Below the pieces are notes generated by a model. The model was not told where the DNA came from, ran no database searches, and saw only the letters and a program-made list of their open reading frames with translations. A stretch of DNA of 64,000 bases from Pelobacter propionicus DSM 2379 (GTDB lineage: Bacteria > Desulfobacterota > Desulfuromonadia > Geobacterales > Pseudopelobacteraceae): the NCBI RefSeq assembly GCF_000015045.1, contig NC_008609.1, positions 372,001 through 436,000 of the forward strand, given 5' to 3'. Made by a program: the position numbers and the translations under genes. Shown piece by piece: positions 33,377 to 42,298 of the stretch (positions within the stretch are counted from its first letter, which is position 1; each line of letters begins with the position of its first letter).

Positions 33377-33994
33377 CTACTTCTTCACAGCCGGCTTTAC
33401 CGCGACCGCCAGTGTCTCCGTAGCGGTTATCACAACCTCGTCACCAACCTTCACATTGTTCAGGTTCTTCTTGTTCTCGATCTTGACGACCTTGTATTTG
33501 CCGTCTGCCAGTTTGAGGGTGACGCTTGTCTTCTGGGGACTGATGGATTCGACGGTGGCTGTTATGCTGACGTTGGCTCCCGCAATCCCTGACGGTTTTT
33601 CACCCGGTTTGGCAAGCCGCTCCGTAGCCACTGTCGCCGCGCTTCCCTGGGGCGCTTCACCCGGCTTGAAGACCTGTACCGCAATGGACTGGTAGTAGGT
33701 GATCTCCACCTGGTCGCCGACCTTCACCTGGGGCAGGTTGGTGACCTGTGGACCGGCAGTGATGTCGAAGAGGTTGTCCTTGGTGTCCCTGAGCGTTACG
33801 ACGCGCGTGTCGAGGTCGATTGCTTCGACTGTGGCGGTGATGCGGGTGGTCCGCTCTTTTTTTACCGACGGCTTTTTTGCTGTTTGAGCGGCTTTCTTCT
33901 TTGCCGCCGGGGCTGTGTCGGTGGCGGCAATGGAAACCGTGGTGAATGATGCTGCAAGCAAGGTTACTGCAAGAACAGCGGCCAGTCTTTTCAT
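33377..33994 (-). CDS. secreted protein with two repeated beta domains
   Basis: This 205-residue protein has a signal peptide (MKRLAAVLAVTLLAASFTTV, AIAA-type cleavage), a Lys/Ala-rich linker, and two similar domains: RITATVEAIDLDTRVVTLRD ... VKVGDQVEITYYQSIAVQV and SITATVESISPQKTSVTLKL ... VKVGDEVVITATETLAVAV. The repeat points to an internal duplication of an OB-like beta domain. Function is unknown, but such proteins are periplasmic. The ATG at 33994 has AAGGAG 9 bp upstream, and the longer frame is not supported. It follows the vWA-OmpA gene and a long imperfect hairpin. Confidence 0.8.
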   Translation of the reverse strand: MKRLAAVLAVTLLAASFTTVSIAATDTAPAAKKKAAQTAKKPSVKKERTTRITATVEAIDLDTRVVTLRDTKDNLFDITAGPQVTNLPQVKVGDQVEITYYQSIAVQVFKPGEAPQGSAATVATERLAKPGEKPSGIAGANVSITATVESISPQKTSVTLKLADGKYKVVKIENKKNLNNVKVGDEVVITATETLAVAVKPAVKK

Positions 33995-34019
33995 AGATAC
34001 TCTCCTTGAAGTGTGATAC

Positions 34020-34056
34020 TGGCCTGCCCGGGAACGCTGCGTTCGGGAGCAGGCCA
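34020..34056 (-). other. Long imperfect hairpin between two envelope genes
   Basis: TGGCCTGC (34020-34027) pairs with GCAGGCCA (34049-34056), and GAACGC/GCGTTC pair inside. There is no T-run on the minus strand, so it is more likely an mRNA-processing or stabilising element than a terminator. Confidence 0.45.
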
Positions 34057-34088
34057 TTCTGTATCGCGGGTTCCTGGAACTGCTCCGG

Positions 34089-36152
34089 CTACTCGGCGCT
34101 CAGATACTCCAGCGTGATGGTCACCGTGCGGTTGAAGGCACGTCCTTCGGGCGTCTGGTTGTCGAAAAGCGGAGACCCCTGCCCAACGCCCGAGAAGCGG
34201 ATACGCTCGCCGACCGGTTCGCCATAGGCGGCTGTCAACAGTTTGTAGACCGCTGCCGCACGACGCTGGGAGAGCTTGAGGTTGTAGCTCTCCGAGCCGA
34301 TGTTGTCGGTGTGGCCGACAATCGACATGCTGGCCTGGGGCAGGCTCTTGAAGCGGGTTACGATCTTGTTGACAATCTCCTGGTTGAGTCCGCTGACGGT
34401 ATCCTTGTTGAAATCGAACAGGATCAGGGCGTACTTCTCCTGAACATTCTGATCCTTCTTCTGGGTCTGGCGCTGGCTGACCTGGCTGAAGTTGACCTTG
34501 ATCGGCTCGGACGAAACGACCAGTGGCTGCCCCTTGGTGTCCTGCATTTCCAGCTTGACGATTATGTCGCCACCGGCGCCGATCGTCAGGAGATCTTTTT
34601 CCTTCAGGGGGAAGCTCACCTTTTCCGGCAGCGCCCCGCTGCCGGACTGCTGGGCAATGGCACCCGATGCGTTGCTGGCACTAATCTTCCAGTCGGAGAC
34701 GCCATGGGTCGAGCTCAGCTTTGGCGTTATCGCCAGTTCAGAGGCATCAGCCTTGCCGGAAACGTAGACGCTGCGGATCGGGGCGAGTATGGCCGTGTCG
34801 TTGCTTACTATCTCCACGCGGCGGTTTTCGGCCTGTCCTTCCTGCGAACTGCTGGAACTGGGCATCTTCGGCAGGTTGCGGGCTTCGATCCTGATCCGCT
34901 CGGGAGCGATGTTCCAGATCGTCCCCAGATAGGTTTTCACCGCTTCCGCCCGCCTGGTGGAGAGCCCTGTCTTCCCTTTTTCCGCGCCGCTGTTGTCGTT
35001 GCAGCCAACCAGGGTTATGGTGGCTCCCGGGGTGTCGGCCAGTCTCTTGCCGATGATGTTCAGGATCTGGTGGTACTTTTCGGTGGTGTCACGGAAGGTC
35101 TGCTCGTCGAATCCCTCCGTTGCACTGGCCTCGTGGAAACGGACATACGTGTCGCCAATCTCGCCCATCCCCTTGTCGAAGTAGATATGAGCCAGCAGGG
35201 GTGAGGAGTCGATGGTCTTGATCTCCTCGATGTTCAGCGTGGACGTGGCAACGGCAACGGTACCGGTGGGCACGAAGTCGTAGCTGACGACATAGTAGTG
35301 CTGCAGTTGCGAGGCAACGCTTTCGAAGATCGGGACGAGATTGTCCTCCGCCGTGGCCTTCCATATCTGGCCGTTGTTCTGGGTGGCAAAGCCGGTCAGA
35401 AATTTACTGGTCGCATAGCCCGGCATGTAATCGATGGCGTAGGCGTTGAAGCGGCCCATTCCCTGGGTCGCCTTCTGGACGTCCTCCGGCTTCAGGGCGC
35501 TGTTCAGGTCTTCACCGTCGGAAAAGACCACCATGATTCTCGGGTCCGTGGCAGGTATCTTTCGGATGATATCCAGTCCGGCCAGCATTCCTTCGTACAG
35601 TACGGTCGTCCCTGTCAGTCCCTGCTGGCTGTAGGCCTTGCTGGCAAACTCCCGCAACTCATCAGGGTTGCTGGACGTGAAGGAGTGCACGCGCAGTTGC
35701 CGTCCGCCCACGCTGGTGGTCAGTTTGTTGTCAAAAATAACCAGGTAGACCTTGTCGATCGGCCTGACGATCTTGAACACCTTGTCAAGGCCAGCGAGCA
35801 GCGCCTTAATGGCATTGCGCTCGTACATGGAAAAGGAGTTGTCCAGCATCAGGACGATGTGGCGGGTCACCTCCTGGCTCTCGGTAATCGGCTTCACCGA
35901 GATGATCCTGCCCGCAACTCCTGCCTGGCTTATGCTCAAATCCTTGGCGGTCAGCCCCATGAGCGGATTCTTGGCCGCGTCGGTGGCGCTCACCAGCACC
36001 TGTCCCTCCTTGATGGCCCGCTCCACTGCCACGGTTGCCCCGGTTCTGGTGGAGCGAATCTCCAGGACACCCGTGTCCGCCGCGAAAACAGATCCACTGG
36101 CGAACAGCAGTGTCACGGTTGTCAACAGCGCATACATTCTCTTGAGTAACAT
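34089..36152 (-). CDS. vWA-domain protein with two OmpA-like domains
   Basis: This 687-residue secreted protein has a signal peptide (residues 1-24, ending VFAAD), a von Willebrand A domain (about residues 90-290) whose MIDAS motif DNSFSM is intact, and two C-terminal OmpA/MotB-type peptidoglycan-binding domains, one around residue 370-470 (LVGCNDNSG, LSTRRAEAVKTYL) and one at the end (ILFDFNKDTV, IVGHTDNIGSESYNLKLSQRRA). A beta domain separates them. The architecture suggests a peptidoglycan-anchored adhesive or scaffold protein in the periplasm. It lies 75 bp downstream of the DUF4410 lipoprotein, and co-transcription is likely. Confidence 0.85.
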   Translation of the reverse strand: MLLKRMYALLTTVTLLFASGSVFAADTGVLEIRSTRTGATVAVERAIKEGQVLVSATDAAKNPLMGLTAKDLSISQAGVAGRIISVKPITESQEVTRHIVLMLDNSFSMYERNAIKALLAGLDKVFKIVRPIDKVYLVIFDNKLTTSVGGRQLRVHSFTSSNPDELREFASKAYSQQGLTGTTVLYEGMLAGLDIIRKIPATDPRIMVVFSDGEDLNSALKPEDVQKATQGMGRFNAYAIDYMPGYATSKFLTGFATQNNGQIWKATAEDNLVPIFESVASQLQHYYVVSYDFVPTGTVAVATSTLNIEEIKTIDSSPLLAHIYFDKGMGEIGDTYVRFHEASATEGFDEQTFRDTTEKYHQILNIIGKRLADTPGATITLVGCNDNSGAEKGKTGLSTRRAEAVKTYLGTIWNIAPERIRIEARNLPKMPSSSSSQEGQAENRRVEIVSNDTAILAPIRSVYVSGKADASELAITPKLSSTHGVSDWKISASNASGAIAQQSGSGALPEKVSFPLKEKDLLTIGAGGDIIVKLEMQDTKGQPLVVSSEPIKVNFSQVSQRQTQKKDQNVQEKYALILFDFNKDTVSGLNQEIVNKIVTRFKSLPQASMSIVGHTDNIGSESYNLKLSQRRAAAVYKLLTAAYGEPVGERIRFSGVGQGSPLFDNQTPEGRAFNRTVTITLEYLSAE

Positions 36153-36227
36153 GACGTATTCTCCTTTCCTCTGGTTGAAGGGGTCCGGCTTGGATTCCGC
36201 CCCTTGTCATGGGGACTCCCGTCGCGG

Positions 36228-36944
36228 TTATTCGATCCACCCCTGATCCTTGAAGCGTTTCTTGAGCACATCGGCGATTTCCTCGGCGGACTTCTTGGCG
36301 CGCCCCTCGATTTTGCTGCTGCCGCTCATCTCGCCGTAGACCTTCATCCCGCTGCTGACGATCAGGCCCGCCGGGTTGGCGGTGGCGATGAAGGTGGCGG
36401 CTCCCACGGCAGCCCCCGGGGTCTTGTTCCCGCCGGATTGGGTCGCGCCGTACCCCAGGGTGCGCAGCCCCTGGGGGGTCATCTGCAAGCCTTCGGCGGC
36501 AACCCTCAACTGGGATGAGCCGGATCCCATCCCGATGGTGACGCGCTTGGCGGCGCTCCCCTCGTCGTAGGAAATGATGCAGCCCCTGATGACGATGTCG
36601 TTAAGCTCTGCTGTCGTTCCCAGCGAGGCGTGCTCCGCCAACATGCCCATCTCGCGGATCTGGCTGGTCAGCTCCTGTGCTATCAGGGCGCCAAGCTTCC
36701 GGCCGTTTGCGATATGTTCGGCACTCTGTGGGGTTTCGCCGCCAGAATACTGGACGGCAAGGGCCGAGCCGGGGGGGAGTTCGTTGGGGGTTGCGGCGAA
36801 GTCGTAGACCAGAATGCGGCCGGGACGCTGAATCTGGCCGGTCACCAGCGGCTGTCGGTCGGTGACCTTGGTTGAAGCGCAGCCGGCCACAACCAGCAGA
36901 GCAACCATGCATACAATGAAACGGAAACGATAGTGAATCTTCAT
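36228..36944 (-). CDS. DUF4410-family lipoprotein
   Basis: This 238-residue protein starts with a lipoprotein signal (VALLVVAGCAST, lipobox VAGC) and then PGRILVYDFAATPNEL, the characteristic start of DUF4410. The rest is a globular periplasmic domain with Gly-rich segments (GMGSGSSQ, GGNKTPGAAVGAA). The ATG at 36944 is preceded by GGAGG at 6 bp. DUF4410 proteins have no established activity. It heads a three-gene envelope cluster with the vWA-OmpA protein. Confidence 0.8.
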   Translation of the reverse strand: MKIHYRFRFIVCMVALLVVAGCASTKVTDRQPLVTGQIQRPGRILVYDFAATPNELPPGSALAVQYSGGETPQSAEHIANGRKLGALIAQELTSQIREMGMLAEHASLGTTAELNDIVIRGCIISYDEGSAAKRVTIGMGSGSSQLRVAAEGLQMTPQGLRTLGYGATQSGGNKTPGAAVGAATFIATANPAGLIVSSGMKVYGEMSGSSKIEGRAKKSAEEIADVLKKRFKDQGWIE

Positions 36945-37382
36945 GTACAACCTCCTTTTCTGTCACTCGCCTCTCGTGGGGCCTGTTGTCTTGGCCAACT
37001 CCTGTAGACGCCGATTGCCGTCGGACTGAGTCCCAGTAGTTTTCGTACCCGAAGGCTGTCCTCAGCCACTGATGCGTCGCCCCTTTCTCTCGGGCTCAGG
37101 GTGACGGTGCTGATCTCGGCGCACAAAGAGCAGGGTACCGTGATGACGTGACGCTCCACCATAGAGTATTGCTTTACAACCACTAATTGTGCCAACTTTC
37201 ACGGCGATTGGCACTGGTCGTAACTAGCCACAAATACGCTGCATTGCCGTCGCACTCCTGGCTACGCACGCCGCTGTCGAGACTAAATATCGACCTCGGG
37301 ATGACATTTCAACTTGCGACGAACAACATCTGCACTATCATTCAGTTAAAACGATTTCAGATTCGGCCATGAGGAATCACCT
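36945..37382. other. Divergent regulatory region with inverted repeat
   Basis: This 438 bp stretch lies between the minus-strand DUF4410 gene and the plus-strand sigma-54 activator. No gene is supported. It contains a 7-bp inverted repeat GTGCCAA-N12-TTGGCAC at 37189-37214. Each half contains TGGCAC, the sigma-54 -24 core, but the matching -12 GC is absent in both directions, so I read it as an operator rather than a promoter. Confidence 0.4.
37189..37214. promoter_or_regulatory. Inverted repeat, candidate operator
   Basis: GTGCCAA (37189-37195) and TTGGCAC (37208-37214) form a perfect inverted repeat with a 12-bp spacer, midway between two divergent units. It could be the binding site of the adjacent enhancer-binding protein. 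Confidence 0.4.
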
Positions 37383-39446
37383 ATGCTGGAAAGAGCCCCC
37401 AAGAAGACCCTCCACCCGCTGCTTACCTGCGACTCTCCACGATCCGTGGCCGACGACGATCAGTGGGGCACCACGCATCACTCATGTGAAGAACTGAAAA
37501 TAAACGAGACCCGGCTCAAGCGTGCCGCGGATGCTTCAGGCACCGCCCTCTGGGCGCTGGATCTCGCGACCTCTGCGATCTGGAGCAATCATGTTGCCAG
37601 GGATATCTTCTGTCTTCCCCAAAACGGGCAGATCCGTCTGGAACAGATTCTGGACAGGGTTCATCCCGATGATCTCGATATGGTCAGGGAGGGGCTGGAC
37701 GCCATGATGCGGAGGGGTGAGACAACCAGCATCGAGTACCGCCTGCTGCTCCCGGACGGATCAATTCGCTGGATTCACTCGCGGGGGGGGCCGCACAGCT
37801 GTAATGGCGGAAAATCATACTGCGTCATGGGAGCTTCGGCGGATGTAACCCAACGGAAGCAGAATGAACAGACCCTTCTCCGGCAGCTGAGCTTCGAGTC
37901 ATTCCTGGCGGAGACCTCGTCCGTCTTTGCCAAGTCCACGCTGCCGTCTGATCTGGACCATCAGATCGAGCATGCCCTGTGGAGACTCCTGGACCATTTT
38001 CATGGCGACCGTTGCGGGCTGATCAAGGTGGATCTGGAGGGTGAAAAAACCATCATCACCCATGCCGTGTACCGGGAGGGACTTGAGCGTTTGCCCGGTG
38101 ATGTCGACCTCGTGGCCCTGTTCCCCTGGTCGTTCCGTCAGTTGCGTGAGGGGCGCTGCTACTGCTTCTCCGATCTCGCCGAACTGCCGGTCGAGGCGGA
38201 CAGGGACCGCGCTTCCTGGATGGCCATGGGGATTCGCTCCGGACTGCACGTTCCCCTGAGGGTTGAAAACAGGGTCCATTACCTGATCGTCGTGGAATCC
38301 CATTCCGGCATCCTTGCCGGGACCGAGGATGTCCTTAACCGCCTGCAGATAATCGGGGATCTGTTCGTGAACGCGCTTCACCGGAAAGCGACGGAGGACG
38401 AGCTCAGAAGTTCCTGTGACGAAATCGCCAGGCTGAAGGACAAGCTGGAGTTGGAAGCAGACTATCTTCGCAGCGAGGTTCGCGCGTCCCGCTTCAACGA
38501 TCAGATTGTCGGCCAGAGCGAACCGATCCAAGGGGTACTTGCCATGGTGGAGCAGGTGGCGCCAACCCCCTCCACCGTTCTTGTGTACGGTGAAACCGGG
38601 ACAGGCAAGGAGCTGGTGGCCCAGGCGATCCATAACCACAGCCCACGCCGGGACAAATTGATGGTGAAGGTGAATTGCGCCTCGCTCCCCTCGTCGCTGG
38701 TGGAGAGCGAGCTGTTCGGGCGGGAGCGGGGAGCCTATACCGGCGCCCTGACGCGCCAGATGGGGCGTTTCGAGCTTGCCGACGGTTCCTCTCTCTTTCT
38801 GGACGAGATAGCGGAGTTGTCGCTGGAGCTGCAGAGCAAGCTGCTGCGGGTGCTGCAGGAGGGGGAGTTCGAGCGCTTGGGATCTCCCCGGACGATCAAG
38901 GTTGACGTGCGCGTGATAGCCGCAACCAACCGCAATCTGCTGGAAGAGGTGCGCAAGGGCAGATTTCGCGAAGACCTGTACTACCGCCTGAGCGTTTTTC
39001 CCATCGTCGTCCCCCCCCTTCGTGAGCGGCGGGAGGACATCCCCCTGCTGGCGTGGGAGTTCGTGCGGGATTTCAACGAGAAGATGGGCAAACGGATTCT
39101 CAGGATCGCAAAGAGGGACATGCTTGCGCTGCAGTCCTATTCCTGGCCGGGCAACGTGCGGGAGCTGAGGAACGTCATTGAATACGCGGTGATCGTCAGT
39201 CCGGGAGACGAGTTGAAGATACGGCTTCCGGAAAATATCGTTAACGCCCCTCCCCAGATGACAACTCTCGAAGAGATGGAGCGCCACTACATCCAGGATG
39301 TTCTGCGCCGGACGGAGTGGCGCATAAAAGGCGAGGGGGGCGCCGCCCATATCCTGGATCTCAATCCGGCCACACTCTATTCCCGGATGAAAAAACTGGG
39401 CATACTCCCTCCCCGGGAGAAAGACGGCATACCATCCTCAGGTTGA
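37383..39446 (+). CDS. sigma-54 enhancer-binding protein with PAS and GAF sensing domains
   Basis: This 687-residue activator has a PAS domain (about residues 40-160), a GAF domain (175-340), a short coiled coil, an AAA+ domain with Walker A GETGTGKE (403-410), GAYTGA loop (450-455) and WPGNVRELRNV, then a Fis-type C-terminal helix-turn-helix (GGAAHILDLNPATLYSRMKK). There is no receiver domain, so the PAS and GAF domains, not phosphorylation, must set its activity. The loop has Tyr instead of the usual Phe in GAFTGA. It resembles FhlA/NorR-type regulators in layout. Likely targets include the divergent envelope operon, by proximity only. Confidence 0.88.
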   Translation: MLERAPKKTLHPLLTCDSPRSVADDDQWGTTHHSCEELKINETRLKRAADASGTALWALDLATSAIWSNHVARDIFCLPQNGQIRLEQILDRVHPDDLDMVREGLDAMMRRGETTSIEYRLLLPDGSIRWIHSRGGPHSCNGGKSYCVMGASADVTQRKQNEQTLLRQLSFESFLAETSSVFAKSTLPSDLDHQIEHALWRLLDHFHGDRCGLIKVDLEGEKTIITHAVYREGLERLPGDVDLVALFPWSFRQLREGRCYCFSDLAELPVEADRDRASWMAMGIRSGLHVPLRVENRVHYLIVVESHSGILAGTEDVLNRLQIIGDLFVNALHRKATEDELRSSCDEIARLKDKLELEADYLRSEVRASRFNDQIVGQSEPIQGVLAMVEQVAPTPSTVLVYGETGTGKELVAQAIHNHSPRRDKLMVKVNCASLPSSLVESELFGRERGAYTGALTRQMGRFELADGSSLFLDEIAELSLELQSKLLRVLQEGEFERLGSPRTIKVDVRVIAATNRNLLEEVRKGRFREDLYYRLSVFPIVVPPLRERREDIPLLAWEFVRDFNEKMGKRILRIAKRDMLALQSYSWPGNVRELRNVIEYAVIVSPGDELKIRLPENIVNAPPQMTTLEEMERHYIQDVLRRTEWRIKGEGGAAHILDLNPATLYSRMKKLGILPPREKDGIPSSG

Positions 39447-39585
39447 GATTTCGTCTCTCGATCCGGTGCCGAGCCAGCGCGCCCGTCCCGTCCCGGCAGT
39501 GTAACTCTCTACATTGTCTCTTGTTTTAAAACAATATTCAGCTTTCGTTTCGGTTGGCACAGAACTGGGATGGAGATTCTCCACC

Positions 39586-39948
39586 ATGATCATCGTCACC
39601 CTGAAAACGATACCGCTCAATGAAAAACGCCGGGAGACTCTGGACATACTCCTTACCATCAAGGGGCCCATTATGGCGGAGTCGGGCTGCCTTGCCTGCA
39701 GCATCTACGAGGAGCATGATGAAGAGCAGGGCCTGCTCTACGTGGAGCTGTGGCGGTCCCTGGCGGAACTGAAACGGCATATCAAAAGCAGCAACTACGC
39801 CAAGATTCTGGAGGCCATGGAGCTGTCGTCACAGATTCCGGAGATATCGTTCTACGAATCCAGCGAGACGCAGGGGATCGAACTGATCGAGAAAATCAGA
39901 GGGGAAGACGGACCGGGTTCAGGAAGGACTCCCCCTGGGGCACGCTGA
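39586..39948 (+). CDS. antibiotic-biosynthesis-monooxygenase (ABM) domain protein
   Basis: This 120-residue protein has the ferredoxin-like ABM fold pattern: MIIVTLKTIPLNEKRRETL at the start, then GPIMAESGCLACSIYEEHDE and LLYVELWRSLAELKRHIKS. Family members include quinol monooxygenases and heme-degrading enzymes, and many have no known substrate. The ATG at 39586 gives the canonical N-terminal beta strand. A GGAG lies about 12 bp upstream. It is a single gene between the activator and a lipoprotein gene. Confidence 0.75.
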   Translation: MIIVTLKTIPLNEKRRETLDILLTIKGPIMAESGCLACSIYEEHDEEQGLLYVELWRSLAELKRHIKSSNYAKILEAMELSSQIPEISFYESSETQGIELIEKIRGEDGPGSGRTPPGAR

Positions 39949-40063
39949 ACCCGCTTCGGACCAGGGAGAAGGGCGAAGCGGGAAGGGAGCATGCGCCAGG
40001 GGAACATTCCTGACCAGTCGGTACAGTCGCTTCACAACACTCAAGCATGAAAGGAGAGACAGC

Positions 40064-40765
40064 ATGAAATGGATGAAAACACCGGTACTGGTTGCGCTGT
40101 TCGTGGCAGGTGCATTGCAGATGGGCGGATGCGCCGGAAGCTATCAGGCGCGCAGCGTTGACCTCAAGGAATCGCCGCTGGTCAACCCGGAGATTCTGGT
40201 CGAGGGGAGCGGTAATCAGGCCCTGTACCGATACGTGAACCCAAAGGCCGAAGTCAAGAGCTACAACAAGGTAATGATCGACCCGGTCATCATCTACAAG
40301 GATGGCGAGCTGGACAAGGACCAGCTGGAGAACCTGCAGGCACTGGCCAACAACGCCCATGTCTACTTGAGCAAGGAACTTGAGCAGGATTACACGGTCG
40401 TTACCTCGGCTGAGCCGGGCACCATGCGCATCCAGTGGGCAATCATCGATGCAGACTCCTCCAAGCCGGCCCGCAATACGATCTCCACGCTCTCTCCCAT
40501 CGGCATCGGCCTTAATATCGTCAAAATGTCCGTCACCGGCAAGCAGATGGGGGTGGGTGAGATAACCCTGCAGATGAAAATTACCGACGCCTCCAGCGGC
40601 GAACTGCTGGGTGCGGCCCTGGACCGGCGCGTGGGAGGCAAAACCATCACCAAGCTCTGGAGCAGCTGGTATAACGCCGACGAGGCACTCAAATACTGGG
40701 CCAAGAAAATACGCTTTGCCCTGTGCGACAACCGGGGTGGCACCAACTGCGTCATGCCGGACTGA
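40064..40765 (+). CDS. DUF3313-family lipoprotein
   Basis: This 233-residue protein has a lipoprotein signal (LFVAGALQMGGCAGS, lipobox MGGC), followed by VMIDPVIIYKDGELDKDQLEN and a C-terminal region with KLWSSWYNADEALKYWAKKIR, which is typical of DUF3313. An AAAGGAG lies 8 bp before the ATG. Function is unknown. It is an outer-membrane or periplasmic lipoprotein, one of several in this part of the window. Confidence 0.8.
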   Translation: MKWMKTPVLVALFVAGALQMGGCAGSYQARSVDLKESPLVNPEILVEGSGNQALYRYVNPKAEVKSYNKVMIDPVIIYKDGELDKDQLENLQALANNAHVYLSKELEQDYTVVTSAEPGTMRIQWAIIDADSSKPARNTISTLSPIGIGLNIVKMSVTGKQMGVGEITLQMKITDASSGELLGAALDRRVGGKTITKLWSSWYNADEALKYWAKKIRFALCDNRGGTNCVMPD

Positions 40766-40994
40766 TCAGGCGGTATTCCGCGCCAGCCGTCGATGGATAT
40801 CGGCGGCTGGTTCGTACCGATGGCAACAAGGAAAAGAGTGCGGCCGTTGTAACCATGAGTTAGAATGGCTGACGCTTCAAGAAACCGAGGCCTGCTTCAC
40901 ATGGCCAGGACAAATTCCCCGCACGCAGTTCCATCCCCACCAGGCCAACCGACTGAGCGATTCAGCGACGGCGTAAGGGAACAGGAGACACGCC

Positions 40995-41660
40995 ATGAGC
41001 GCCAGTGAGATCAGCCTGGAGCGGTCCGGCGATGGCGATTTGCCGCTGCTGATCGCCTGTCACGAGTGTGACCTCCTCCAGCGGGAGATCAAGCTTCTCC
41101 CCGGCAAAGTGGCTCGTTGCGTACGCTGCGGAGCCAAGCTCTACCGCTCACCCCATGCCAGCCTGGACTATACCCTTTCCTTTACCCTGACCGCCGCCCT
41201 GGTTTTCATCGTCGCCAATGCCTACCCCATCGTTGGCATCAACATCCAGGGGACGCGCCACGACACCACCCTCATGGGTGCGGCCCGGGCGCTCTGGAAC
41301 CAGGACATGACCACCATCTCCCTGCTGGTGTTCCTGACCACCCTCCTGATGCCGGCCCTGGAAATCGCCTTCATGCTCCACCTGCTGCTGGCGCTCAAGT
41401 CCGGGCGCCGGCCGGCCGGCCTGAACATCAGCATGCGCATCCTGCGGAACCTGAGCCCCTGGGGCATGGTGGAGGTGTTCCTGCTGGGGGTGCTGGTGGC
41501 GCTGGTGAAGCTCACCCATTTTGCCAGAGTCATCCCCGGCCTGGCCCTCTGGTCCTTCGGCGTCCTGATCCTGCTGATGGCTGCCGCCGCCGCATCCTTC
41601 GATATTCGTGATGTCTGGGTGCGGGCGGAAGCTGCCGCTGGGGAGAGGAACGGCCCATGA
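40995..41660 (+). CDS. pqiA: PqiA-like inner-membrane protein, first half
   Basis: This 221-residue protein has an N-terminal Cys-rich rubredoxin-like knuckle (ACHECDLLQ ... ARCVRCGAKLYR) and four transmembrane helices (around residues 55-75, 105-130, 150-175 and 180-200). It matches one half of E. coli PqiA/YebS, which carries two such modules in one chain. Here the second half is a separate gene that overlaps by 4 bp (ATGA). With PqiB and PqiC downstream it should form a trans-envelope lipid transport complex. AGGAG lies 9 bp upstream of the ATG. Confidence 0.87.
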   Translation: MSASEISLERSGDGDLPLLIACHECDLLQREIKLLPGKVARCVRCGAKLYRSPHASLDYTLSFTLTAALVFIVANAYPIVGINIQGTRHDTTLMGAARALWNQDMTTISLLVFLTTLLMPALEIAFMLHLLLALKSGRRPAGLNISMRILRNLSPWGMVEVFLLGVLVALVKLTHFARVIPGLALWSFGVLILLMAAAAASFDIRDVWVRAEAAAGERNGP

Positions 41661-42298
41661 CCAGAGCCCCGCTTACCGCGCAGGATTGCGGACTGTTCTC
41701 CTGCCATGTGTGCGGCCTGCTGTCAAAGGGAGTGAAAGGCAGCGGAGAGTCCCGCTGCCCCCGCTGCTCCGCGCCGTTGCACTTCCGCAAGCCCAACAGC
41801 GTGTCGCGCTCCTTGGCGCTCTTGATCGCGGCCTACATCATGTACATCCCGGCCAACCTGCTGCCGATCATGAAGACCGGTTCGATGTTCGGCGCCCAGG
41901 ACGACACCATCATGAGCGGGGTCGTCTATCTCTGGCATTCTGGCTCCTGGGATCTGGCCCTGGTTGTGTTCATCGCCAGCATCTTGGTGCCTTTGCTGAA
42001 ACTGATCGCATTGACCCTGCTGCTGGTTTCCGTGCACTTCCGCTCCACCTGGCTGCCGCTGCAGCGGACAAAACTCTACCGGATCGTGGAGCTGATCGGC
42101 CGCTGGTCCATGCTGGATATCTACGTGGTAACCATCCTGGCCGCACTGGTGCAGGTCGGCTCTCTGGCCACCATTACCGCCGGCCCGGCGGCACTGGCCT
42201 TCGGCGCGGTCGTGGTCCTGACTATGTTCGCCGCCATGGCATTCGACCCGCGCCTTATCTGGGATCCCCTGAAGAAAGCGAGAACCGAACATGACTGA
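41657..42298 (+). CDS. pqiA: PqiA-like inner-membrane protein, second half
   Basis: This 213-residue protein repeats the module: Cys knuckle (SCHVCGLLSKG ... RCPRCSAPLHFRK), then four membrane helices with AAYIMYIPANLLPIM and LAATITAGPAAL-type segments. It overlaps the first half by 4 bp and pqiB by 8 bp, so all three are translationally coupled. The 'PANLLPIM' motif is a PqiA hallmark. The split at exactly the module boundary suggests an ancestral two-gene form or a clean gene fission. Confidence 0.87.
   Translation: MTRAPLTAQDCGLFSCHVCGLLSKGVKGSGESRCPRCSAPLHFRKPNSVSRSLALLIAAYIMYIPANLLPIMKTGSMFGAQDDTIMSGVVYLWHSGSWDLALVVFIASILVPLLKLIALTLLLVSVHFRSTWLPLQRTKLYRIVELIGRWSMLDIYVVTILAALVQVGSLATITAGPAALAFGAVVVLTMFAAMAFDPRLIWDPLKKARTEHD

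Noticed and set aside
36941-37195. 84-residue minus-strand frame upstream of the DUF4410 gene
   Set aside because: It overlaps the regulatory region and DUF4410 start and has no ribosome-binding site or recognisable motif.
37189-37214. Each half of the inverted repeat as a sigma-54 promoter
   Set aside because: TGGCAC is present on both strands, but the GC of the -12 element is absent at the required 10-bp distance in both directions.
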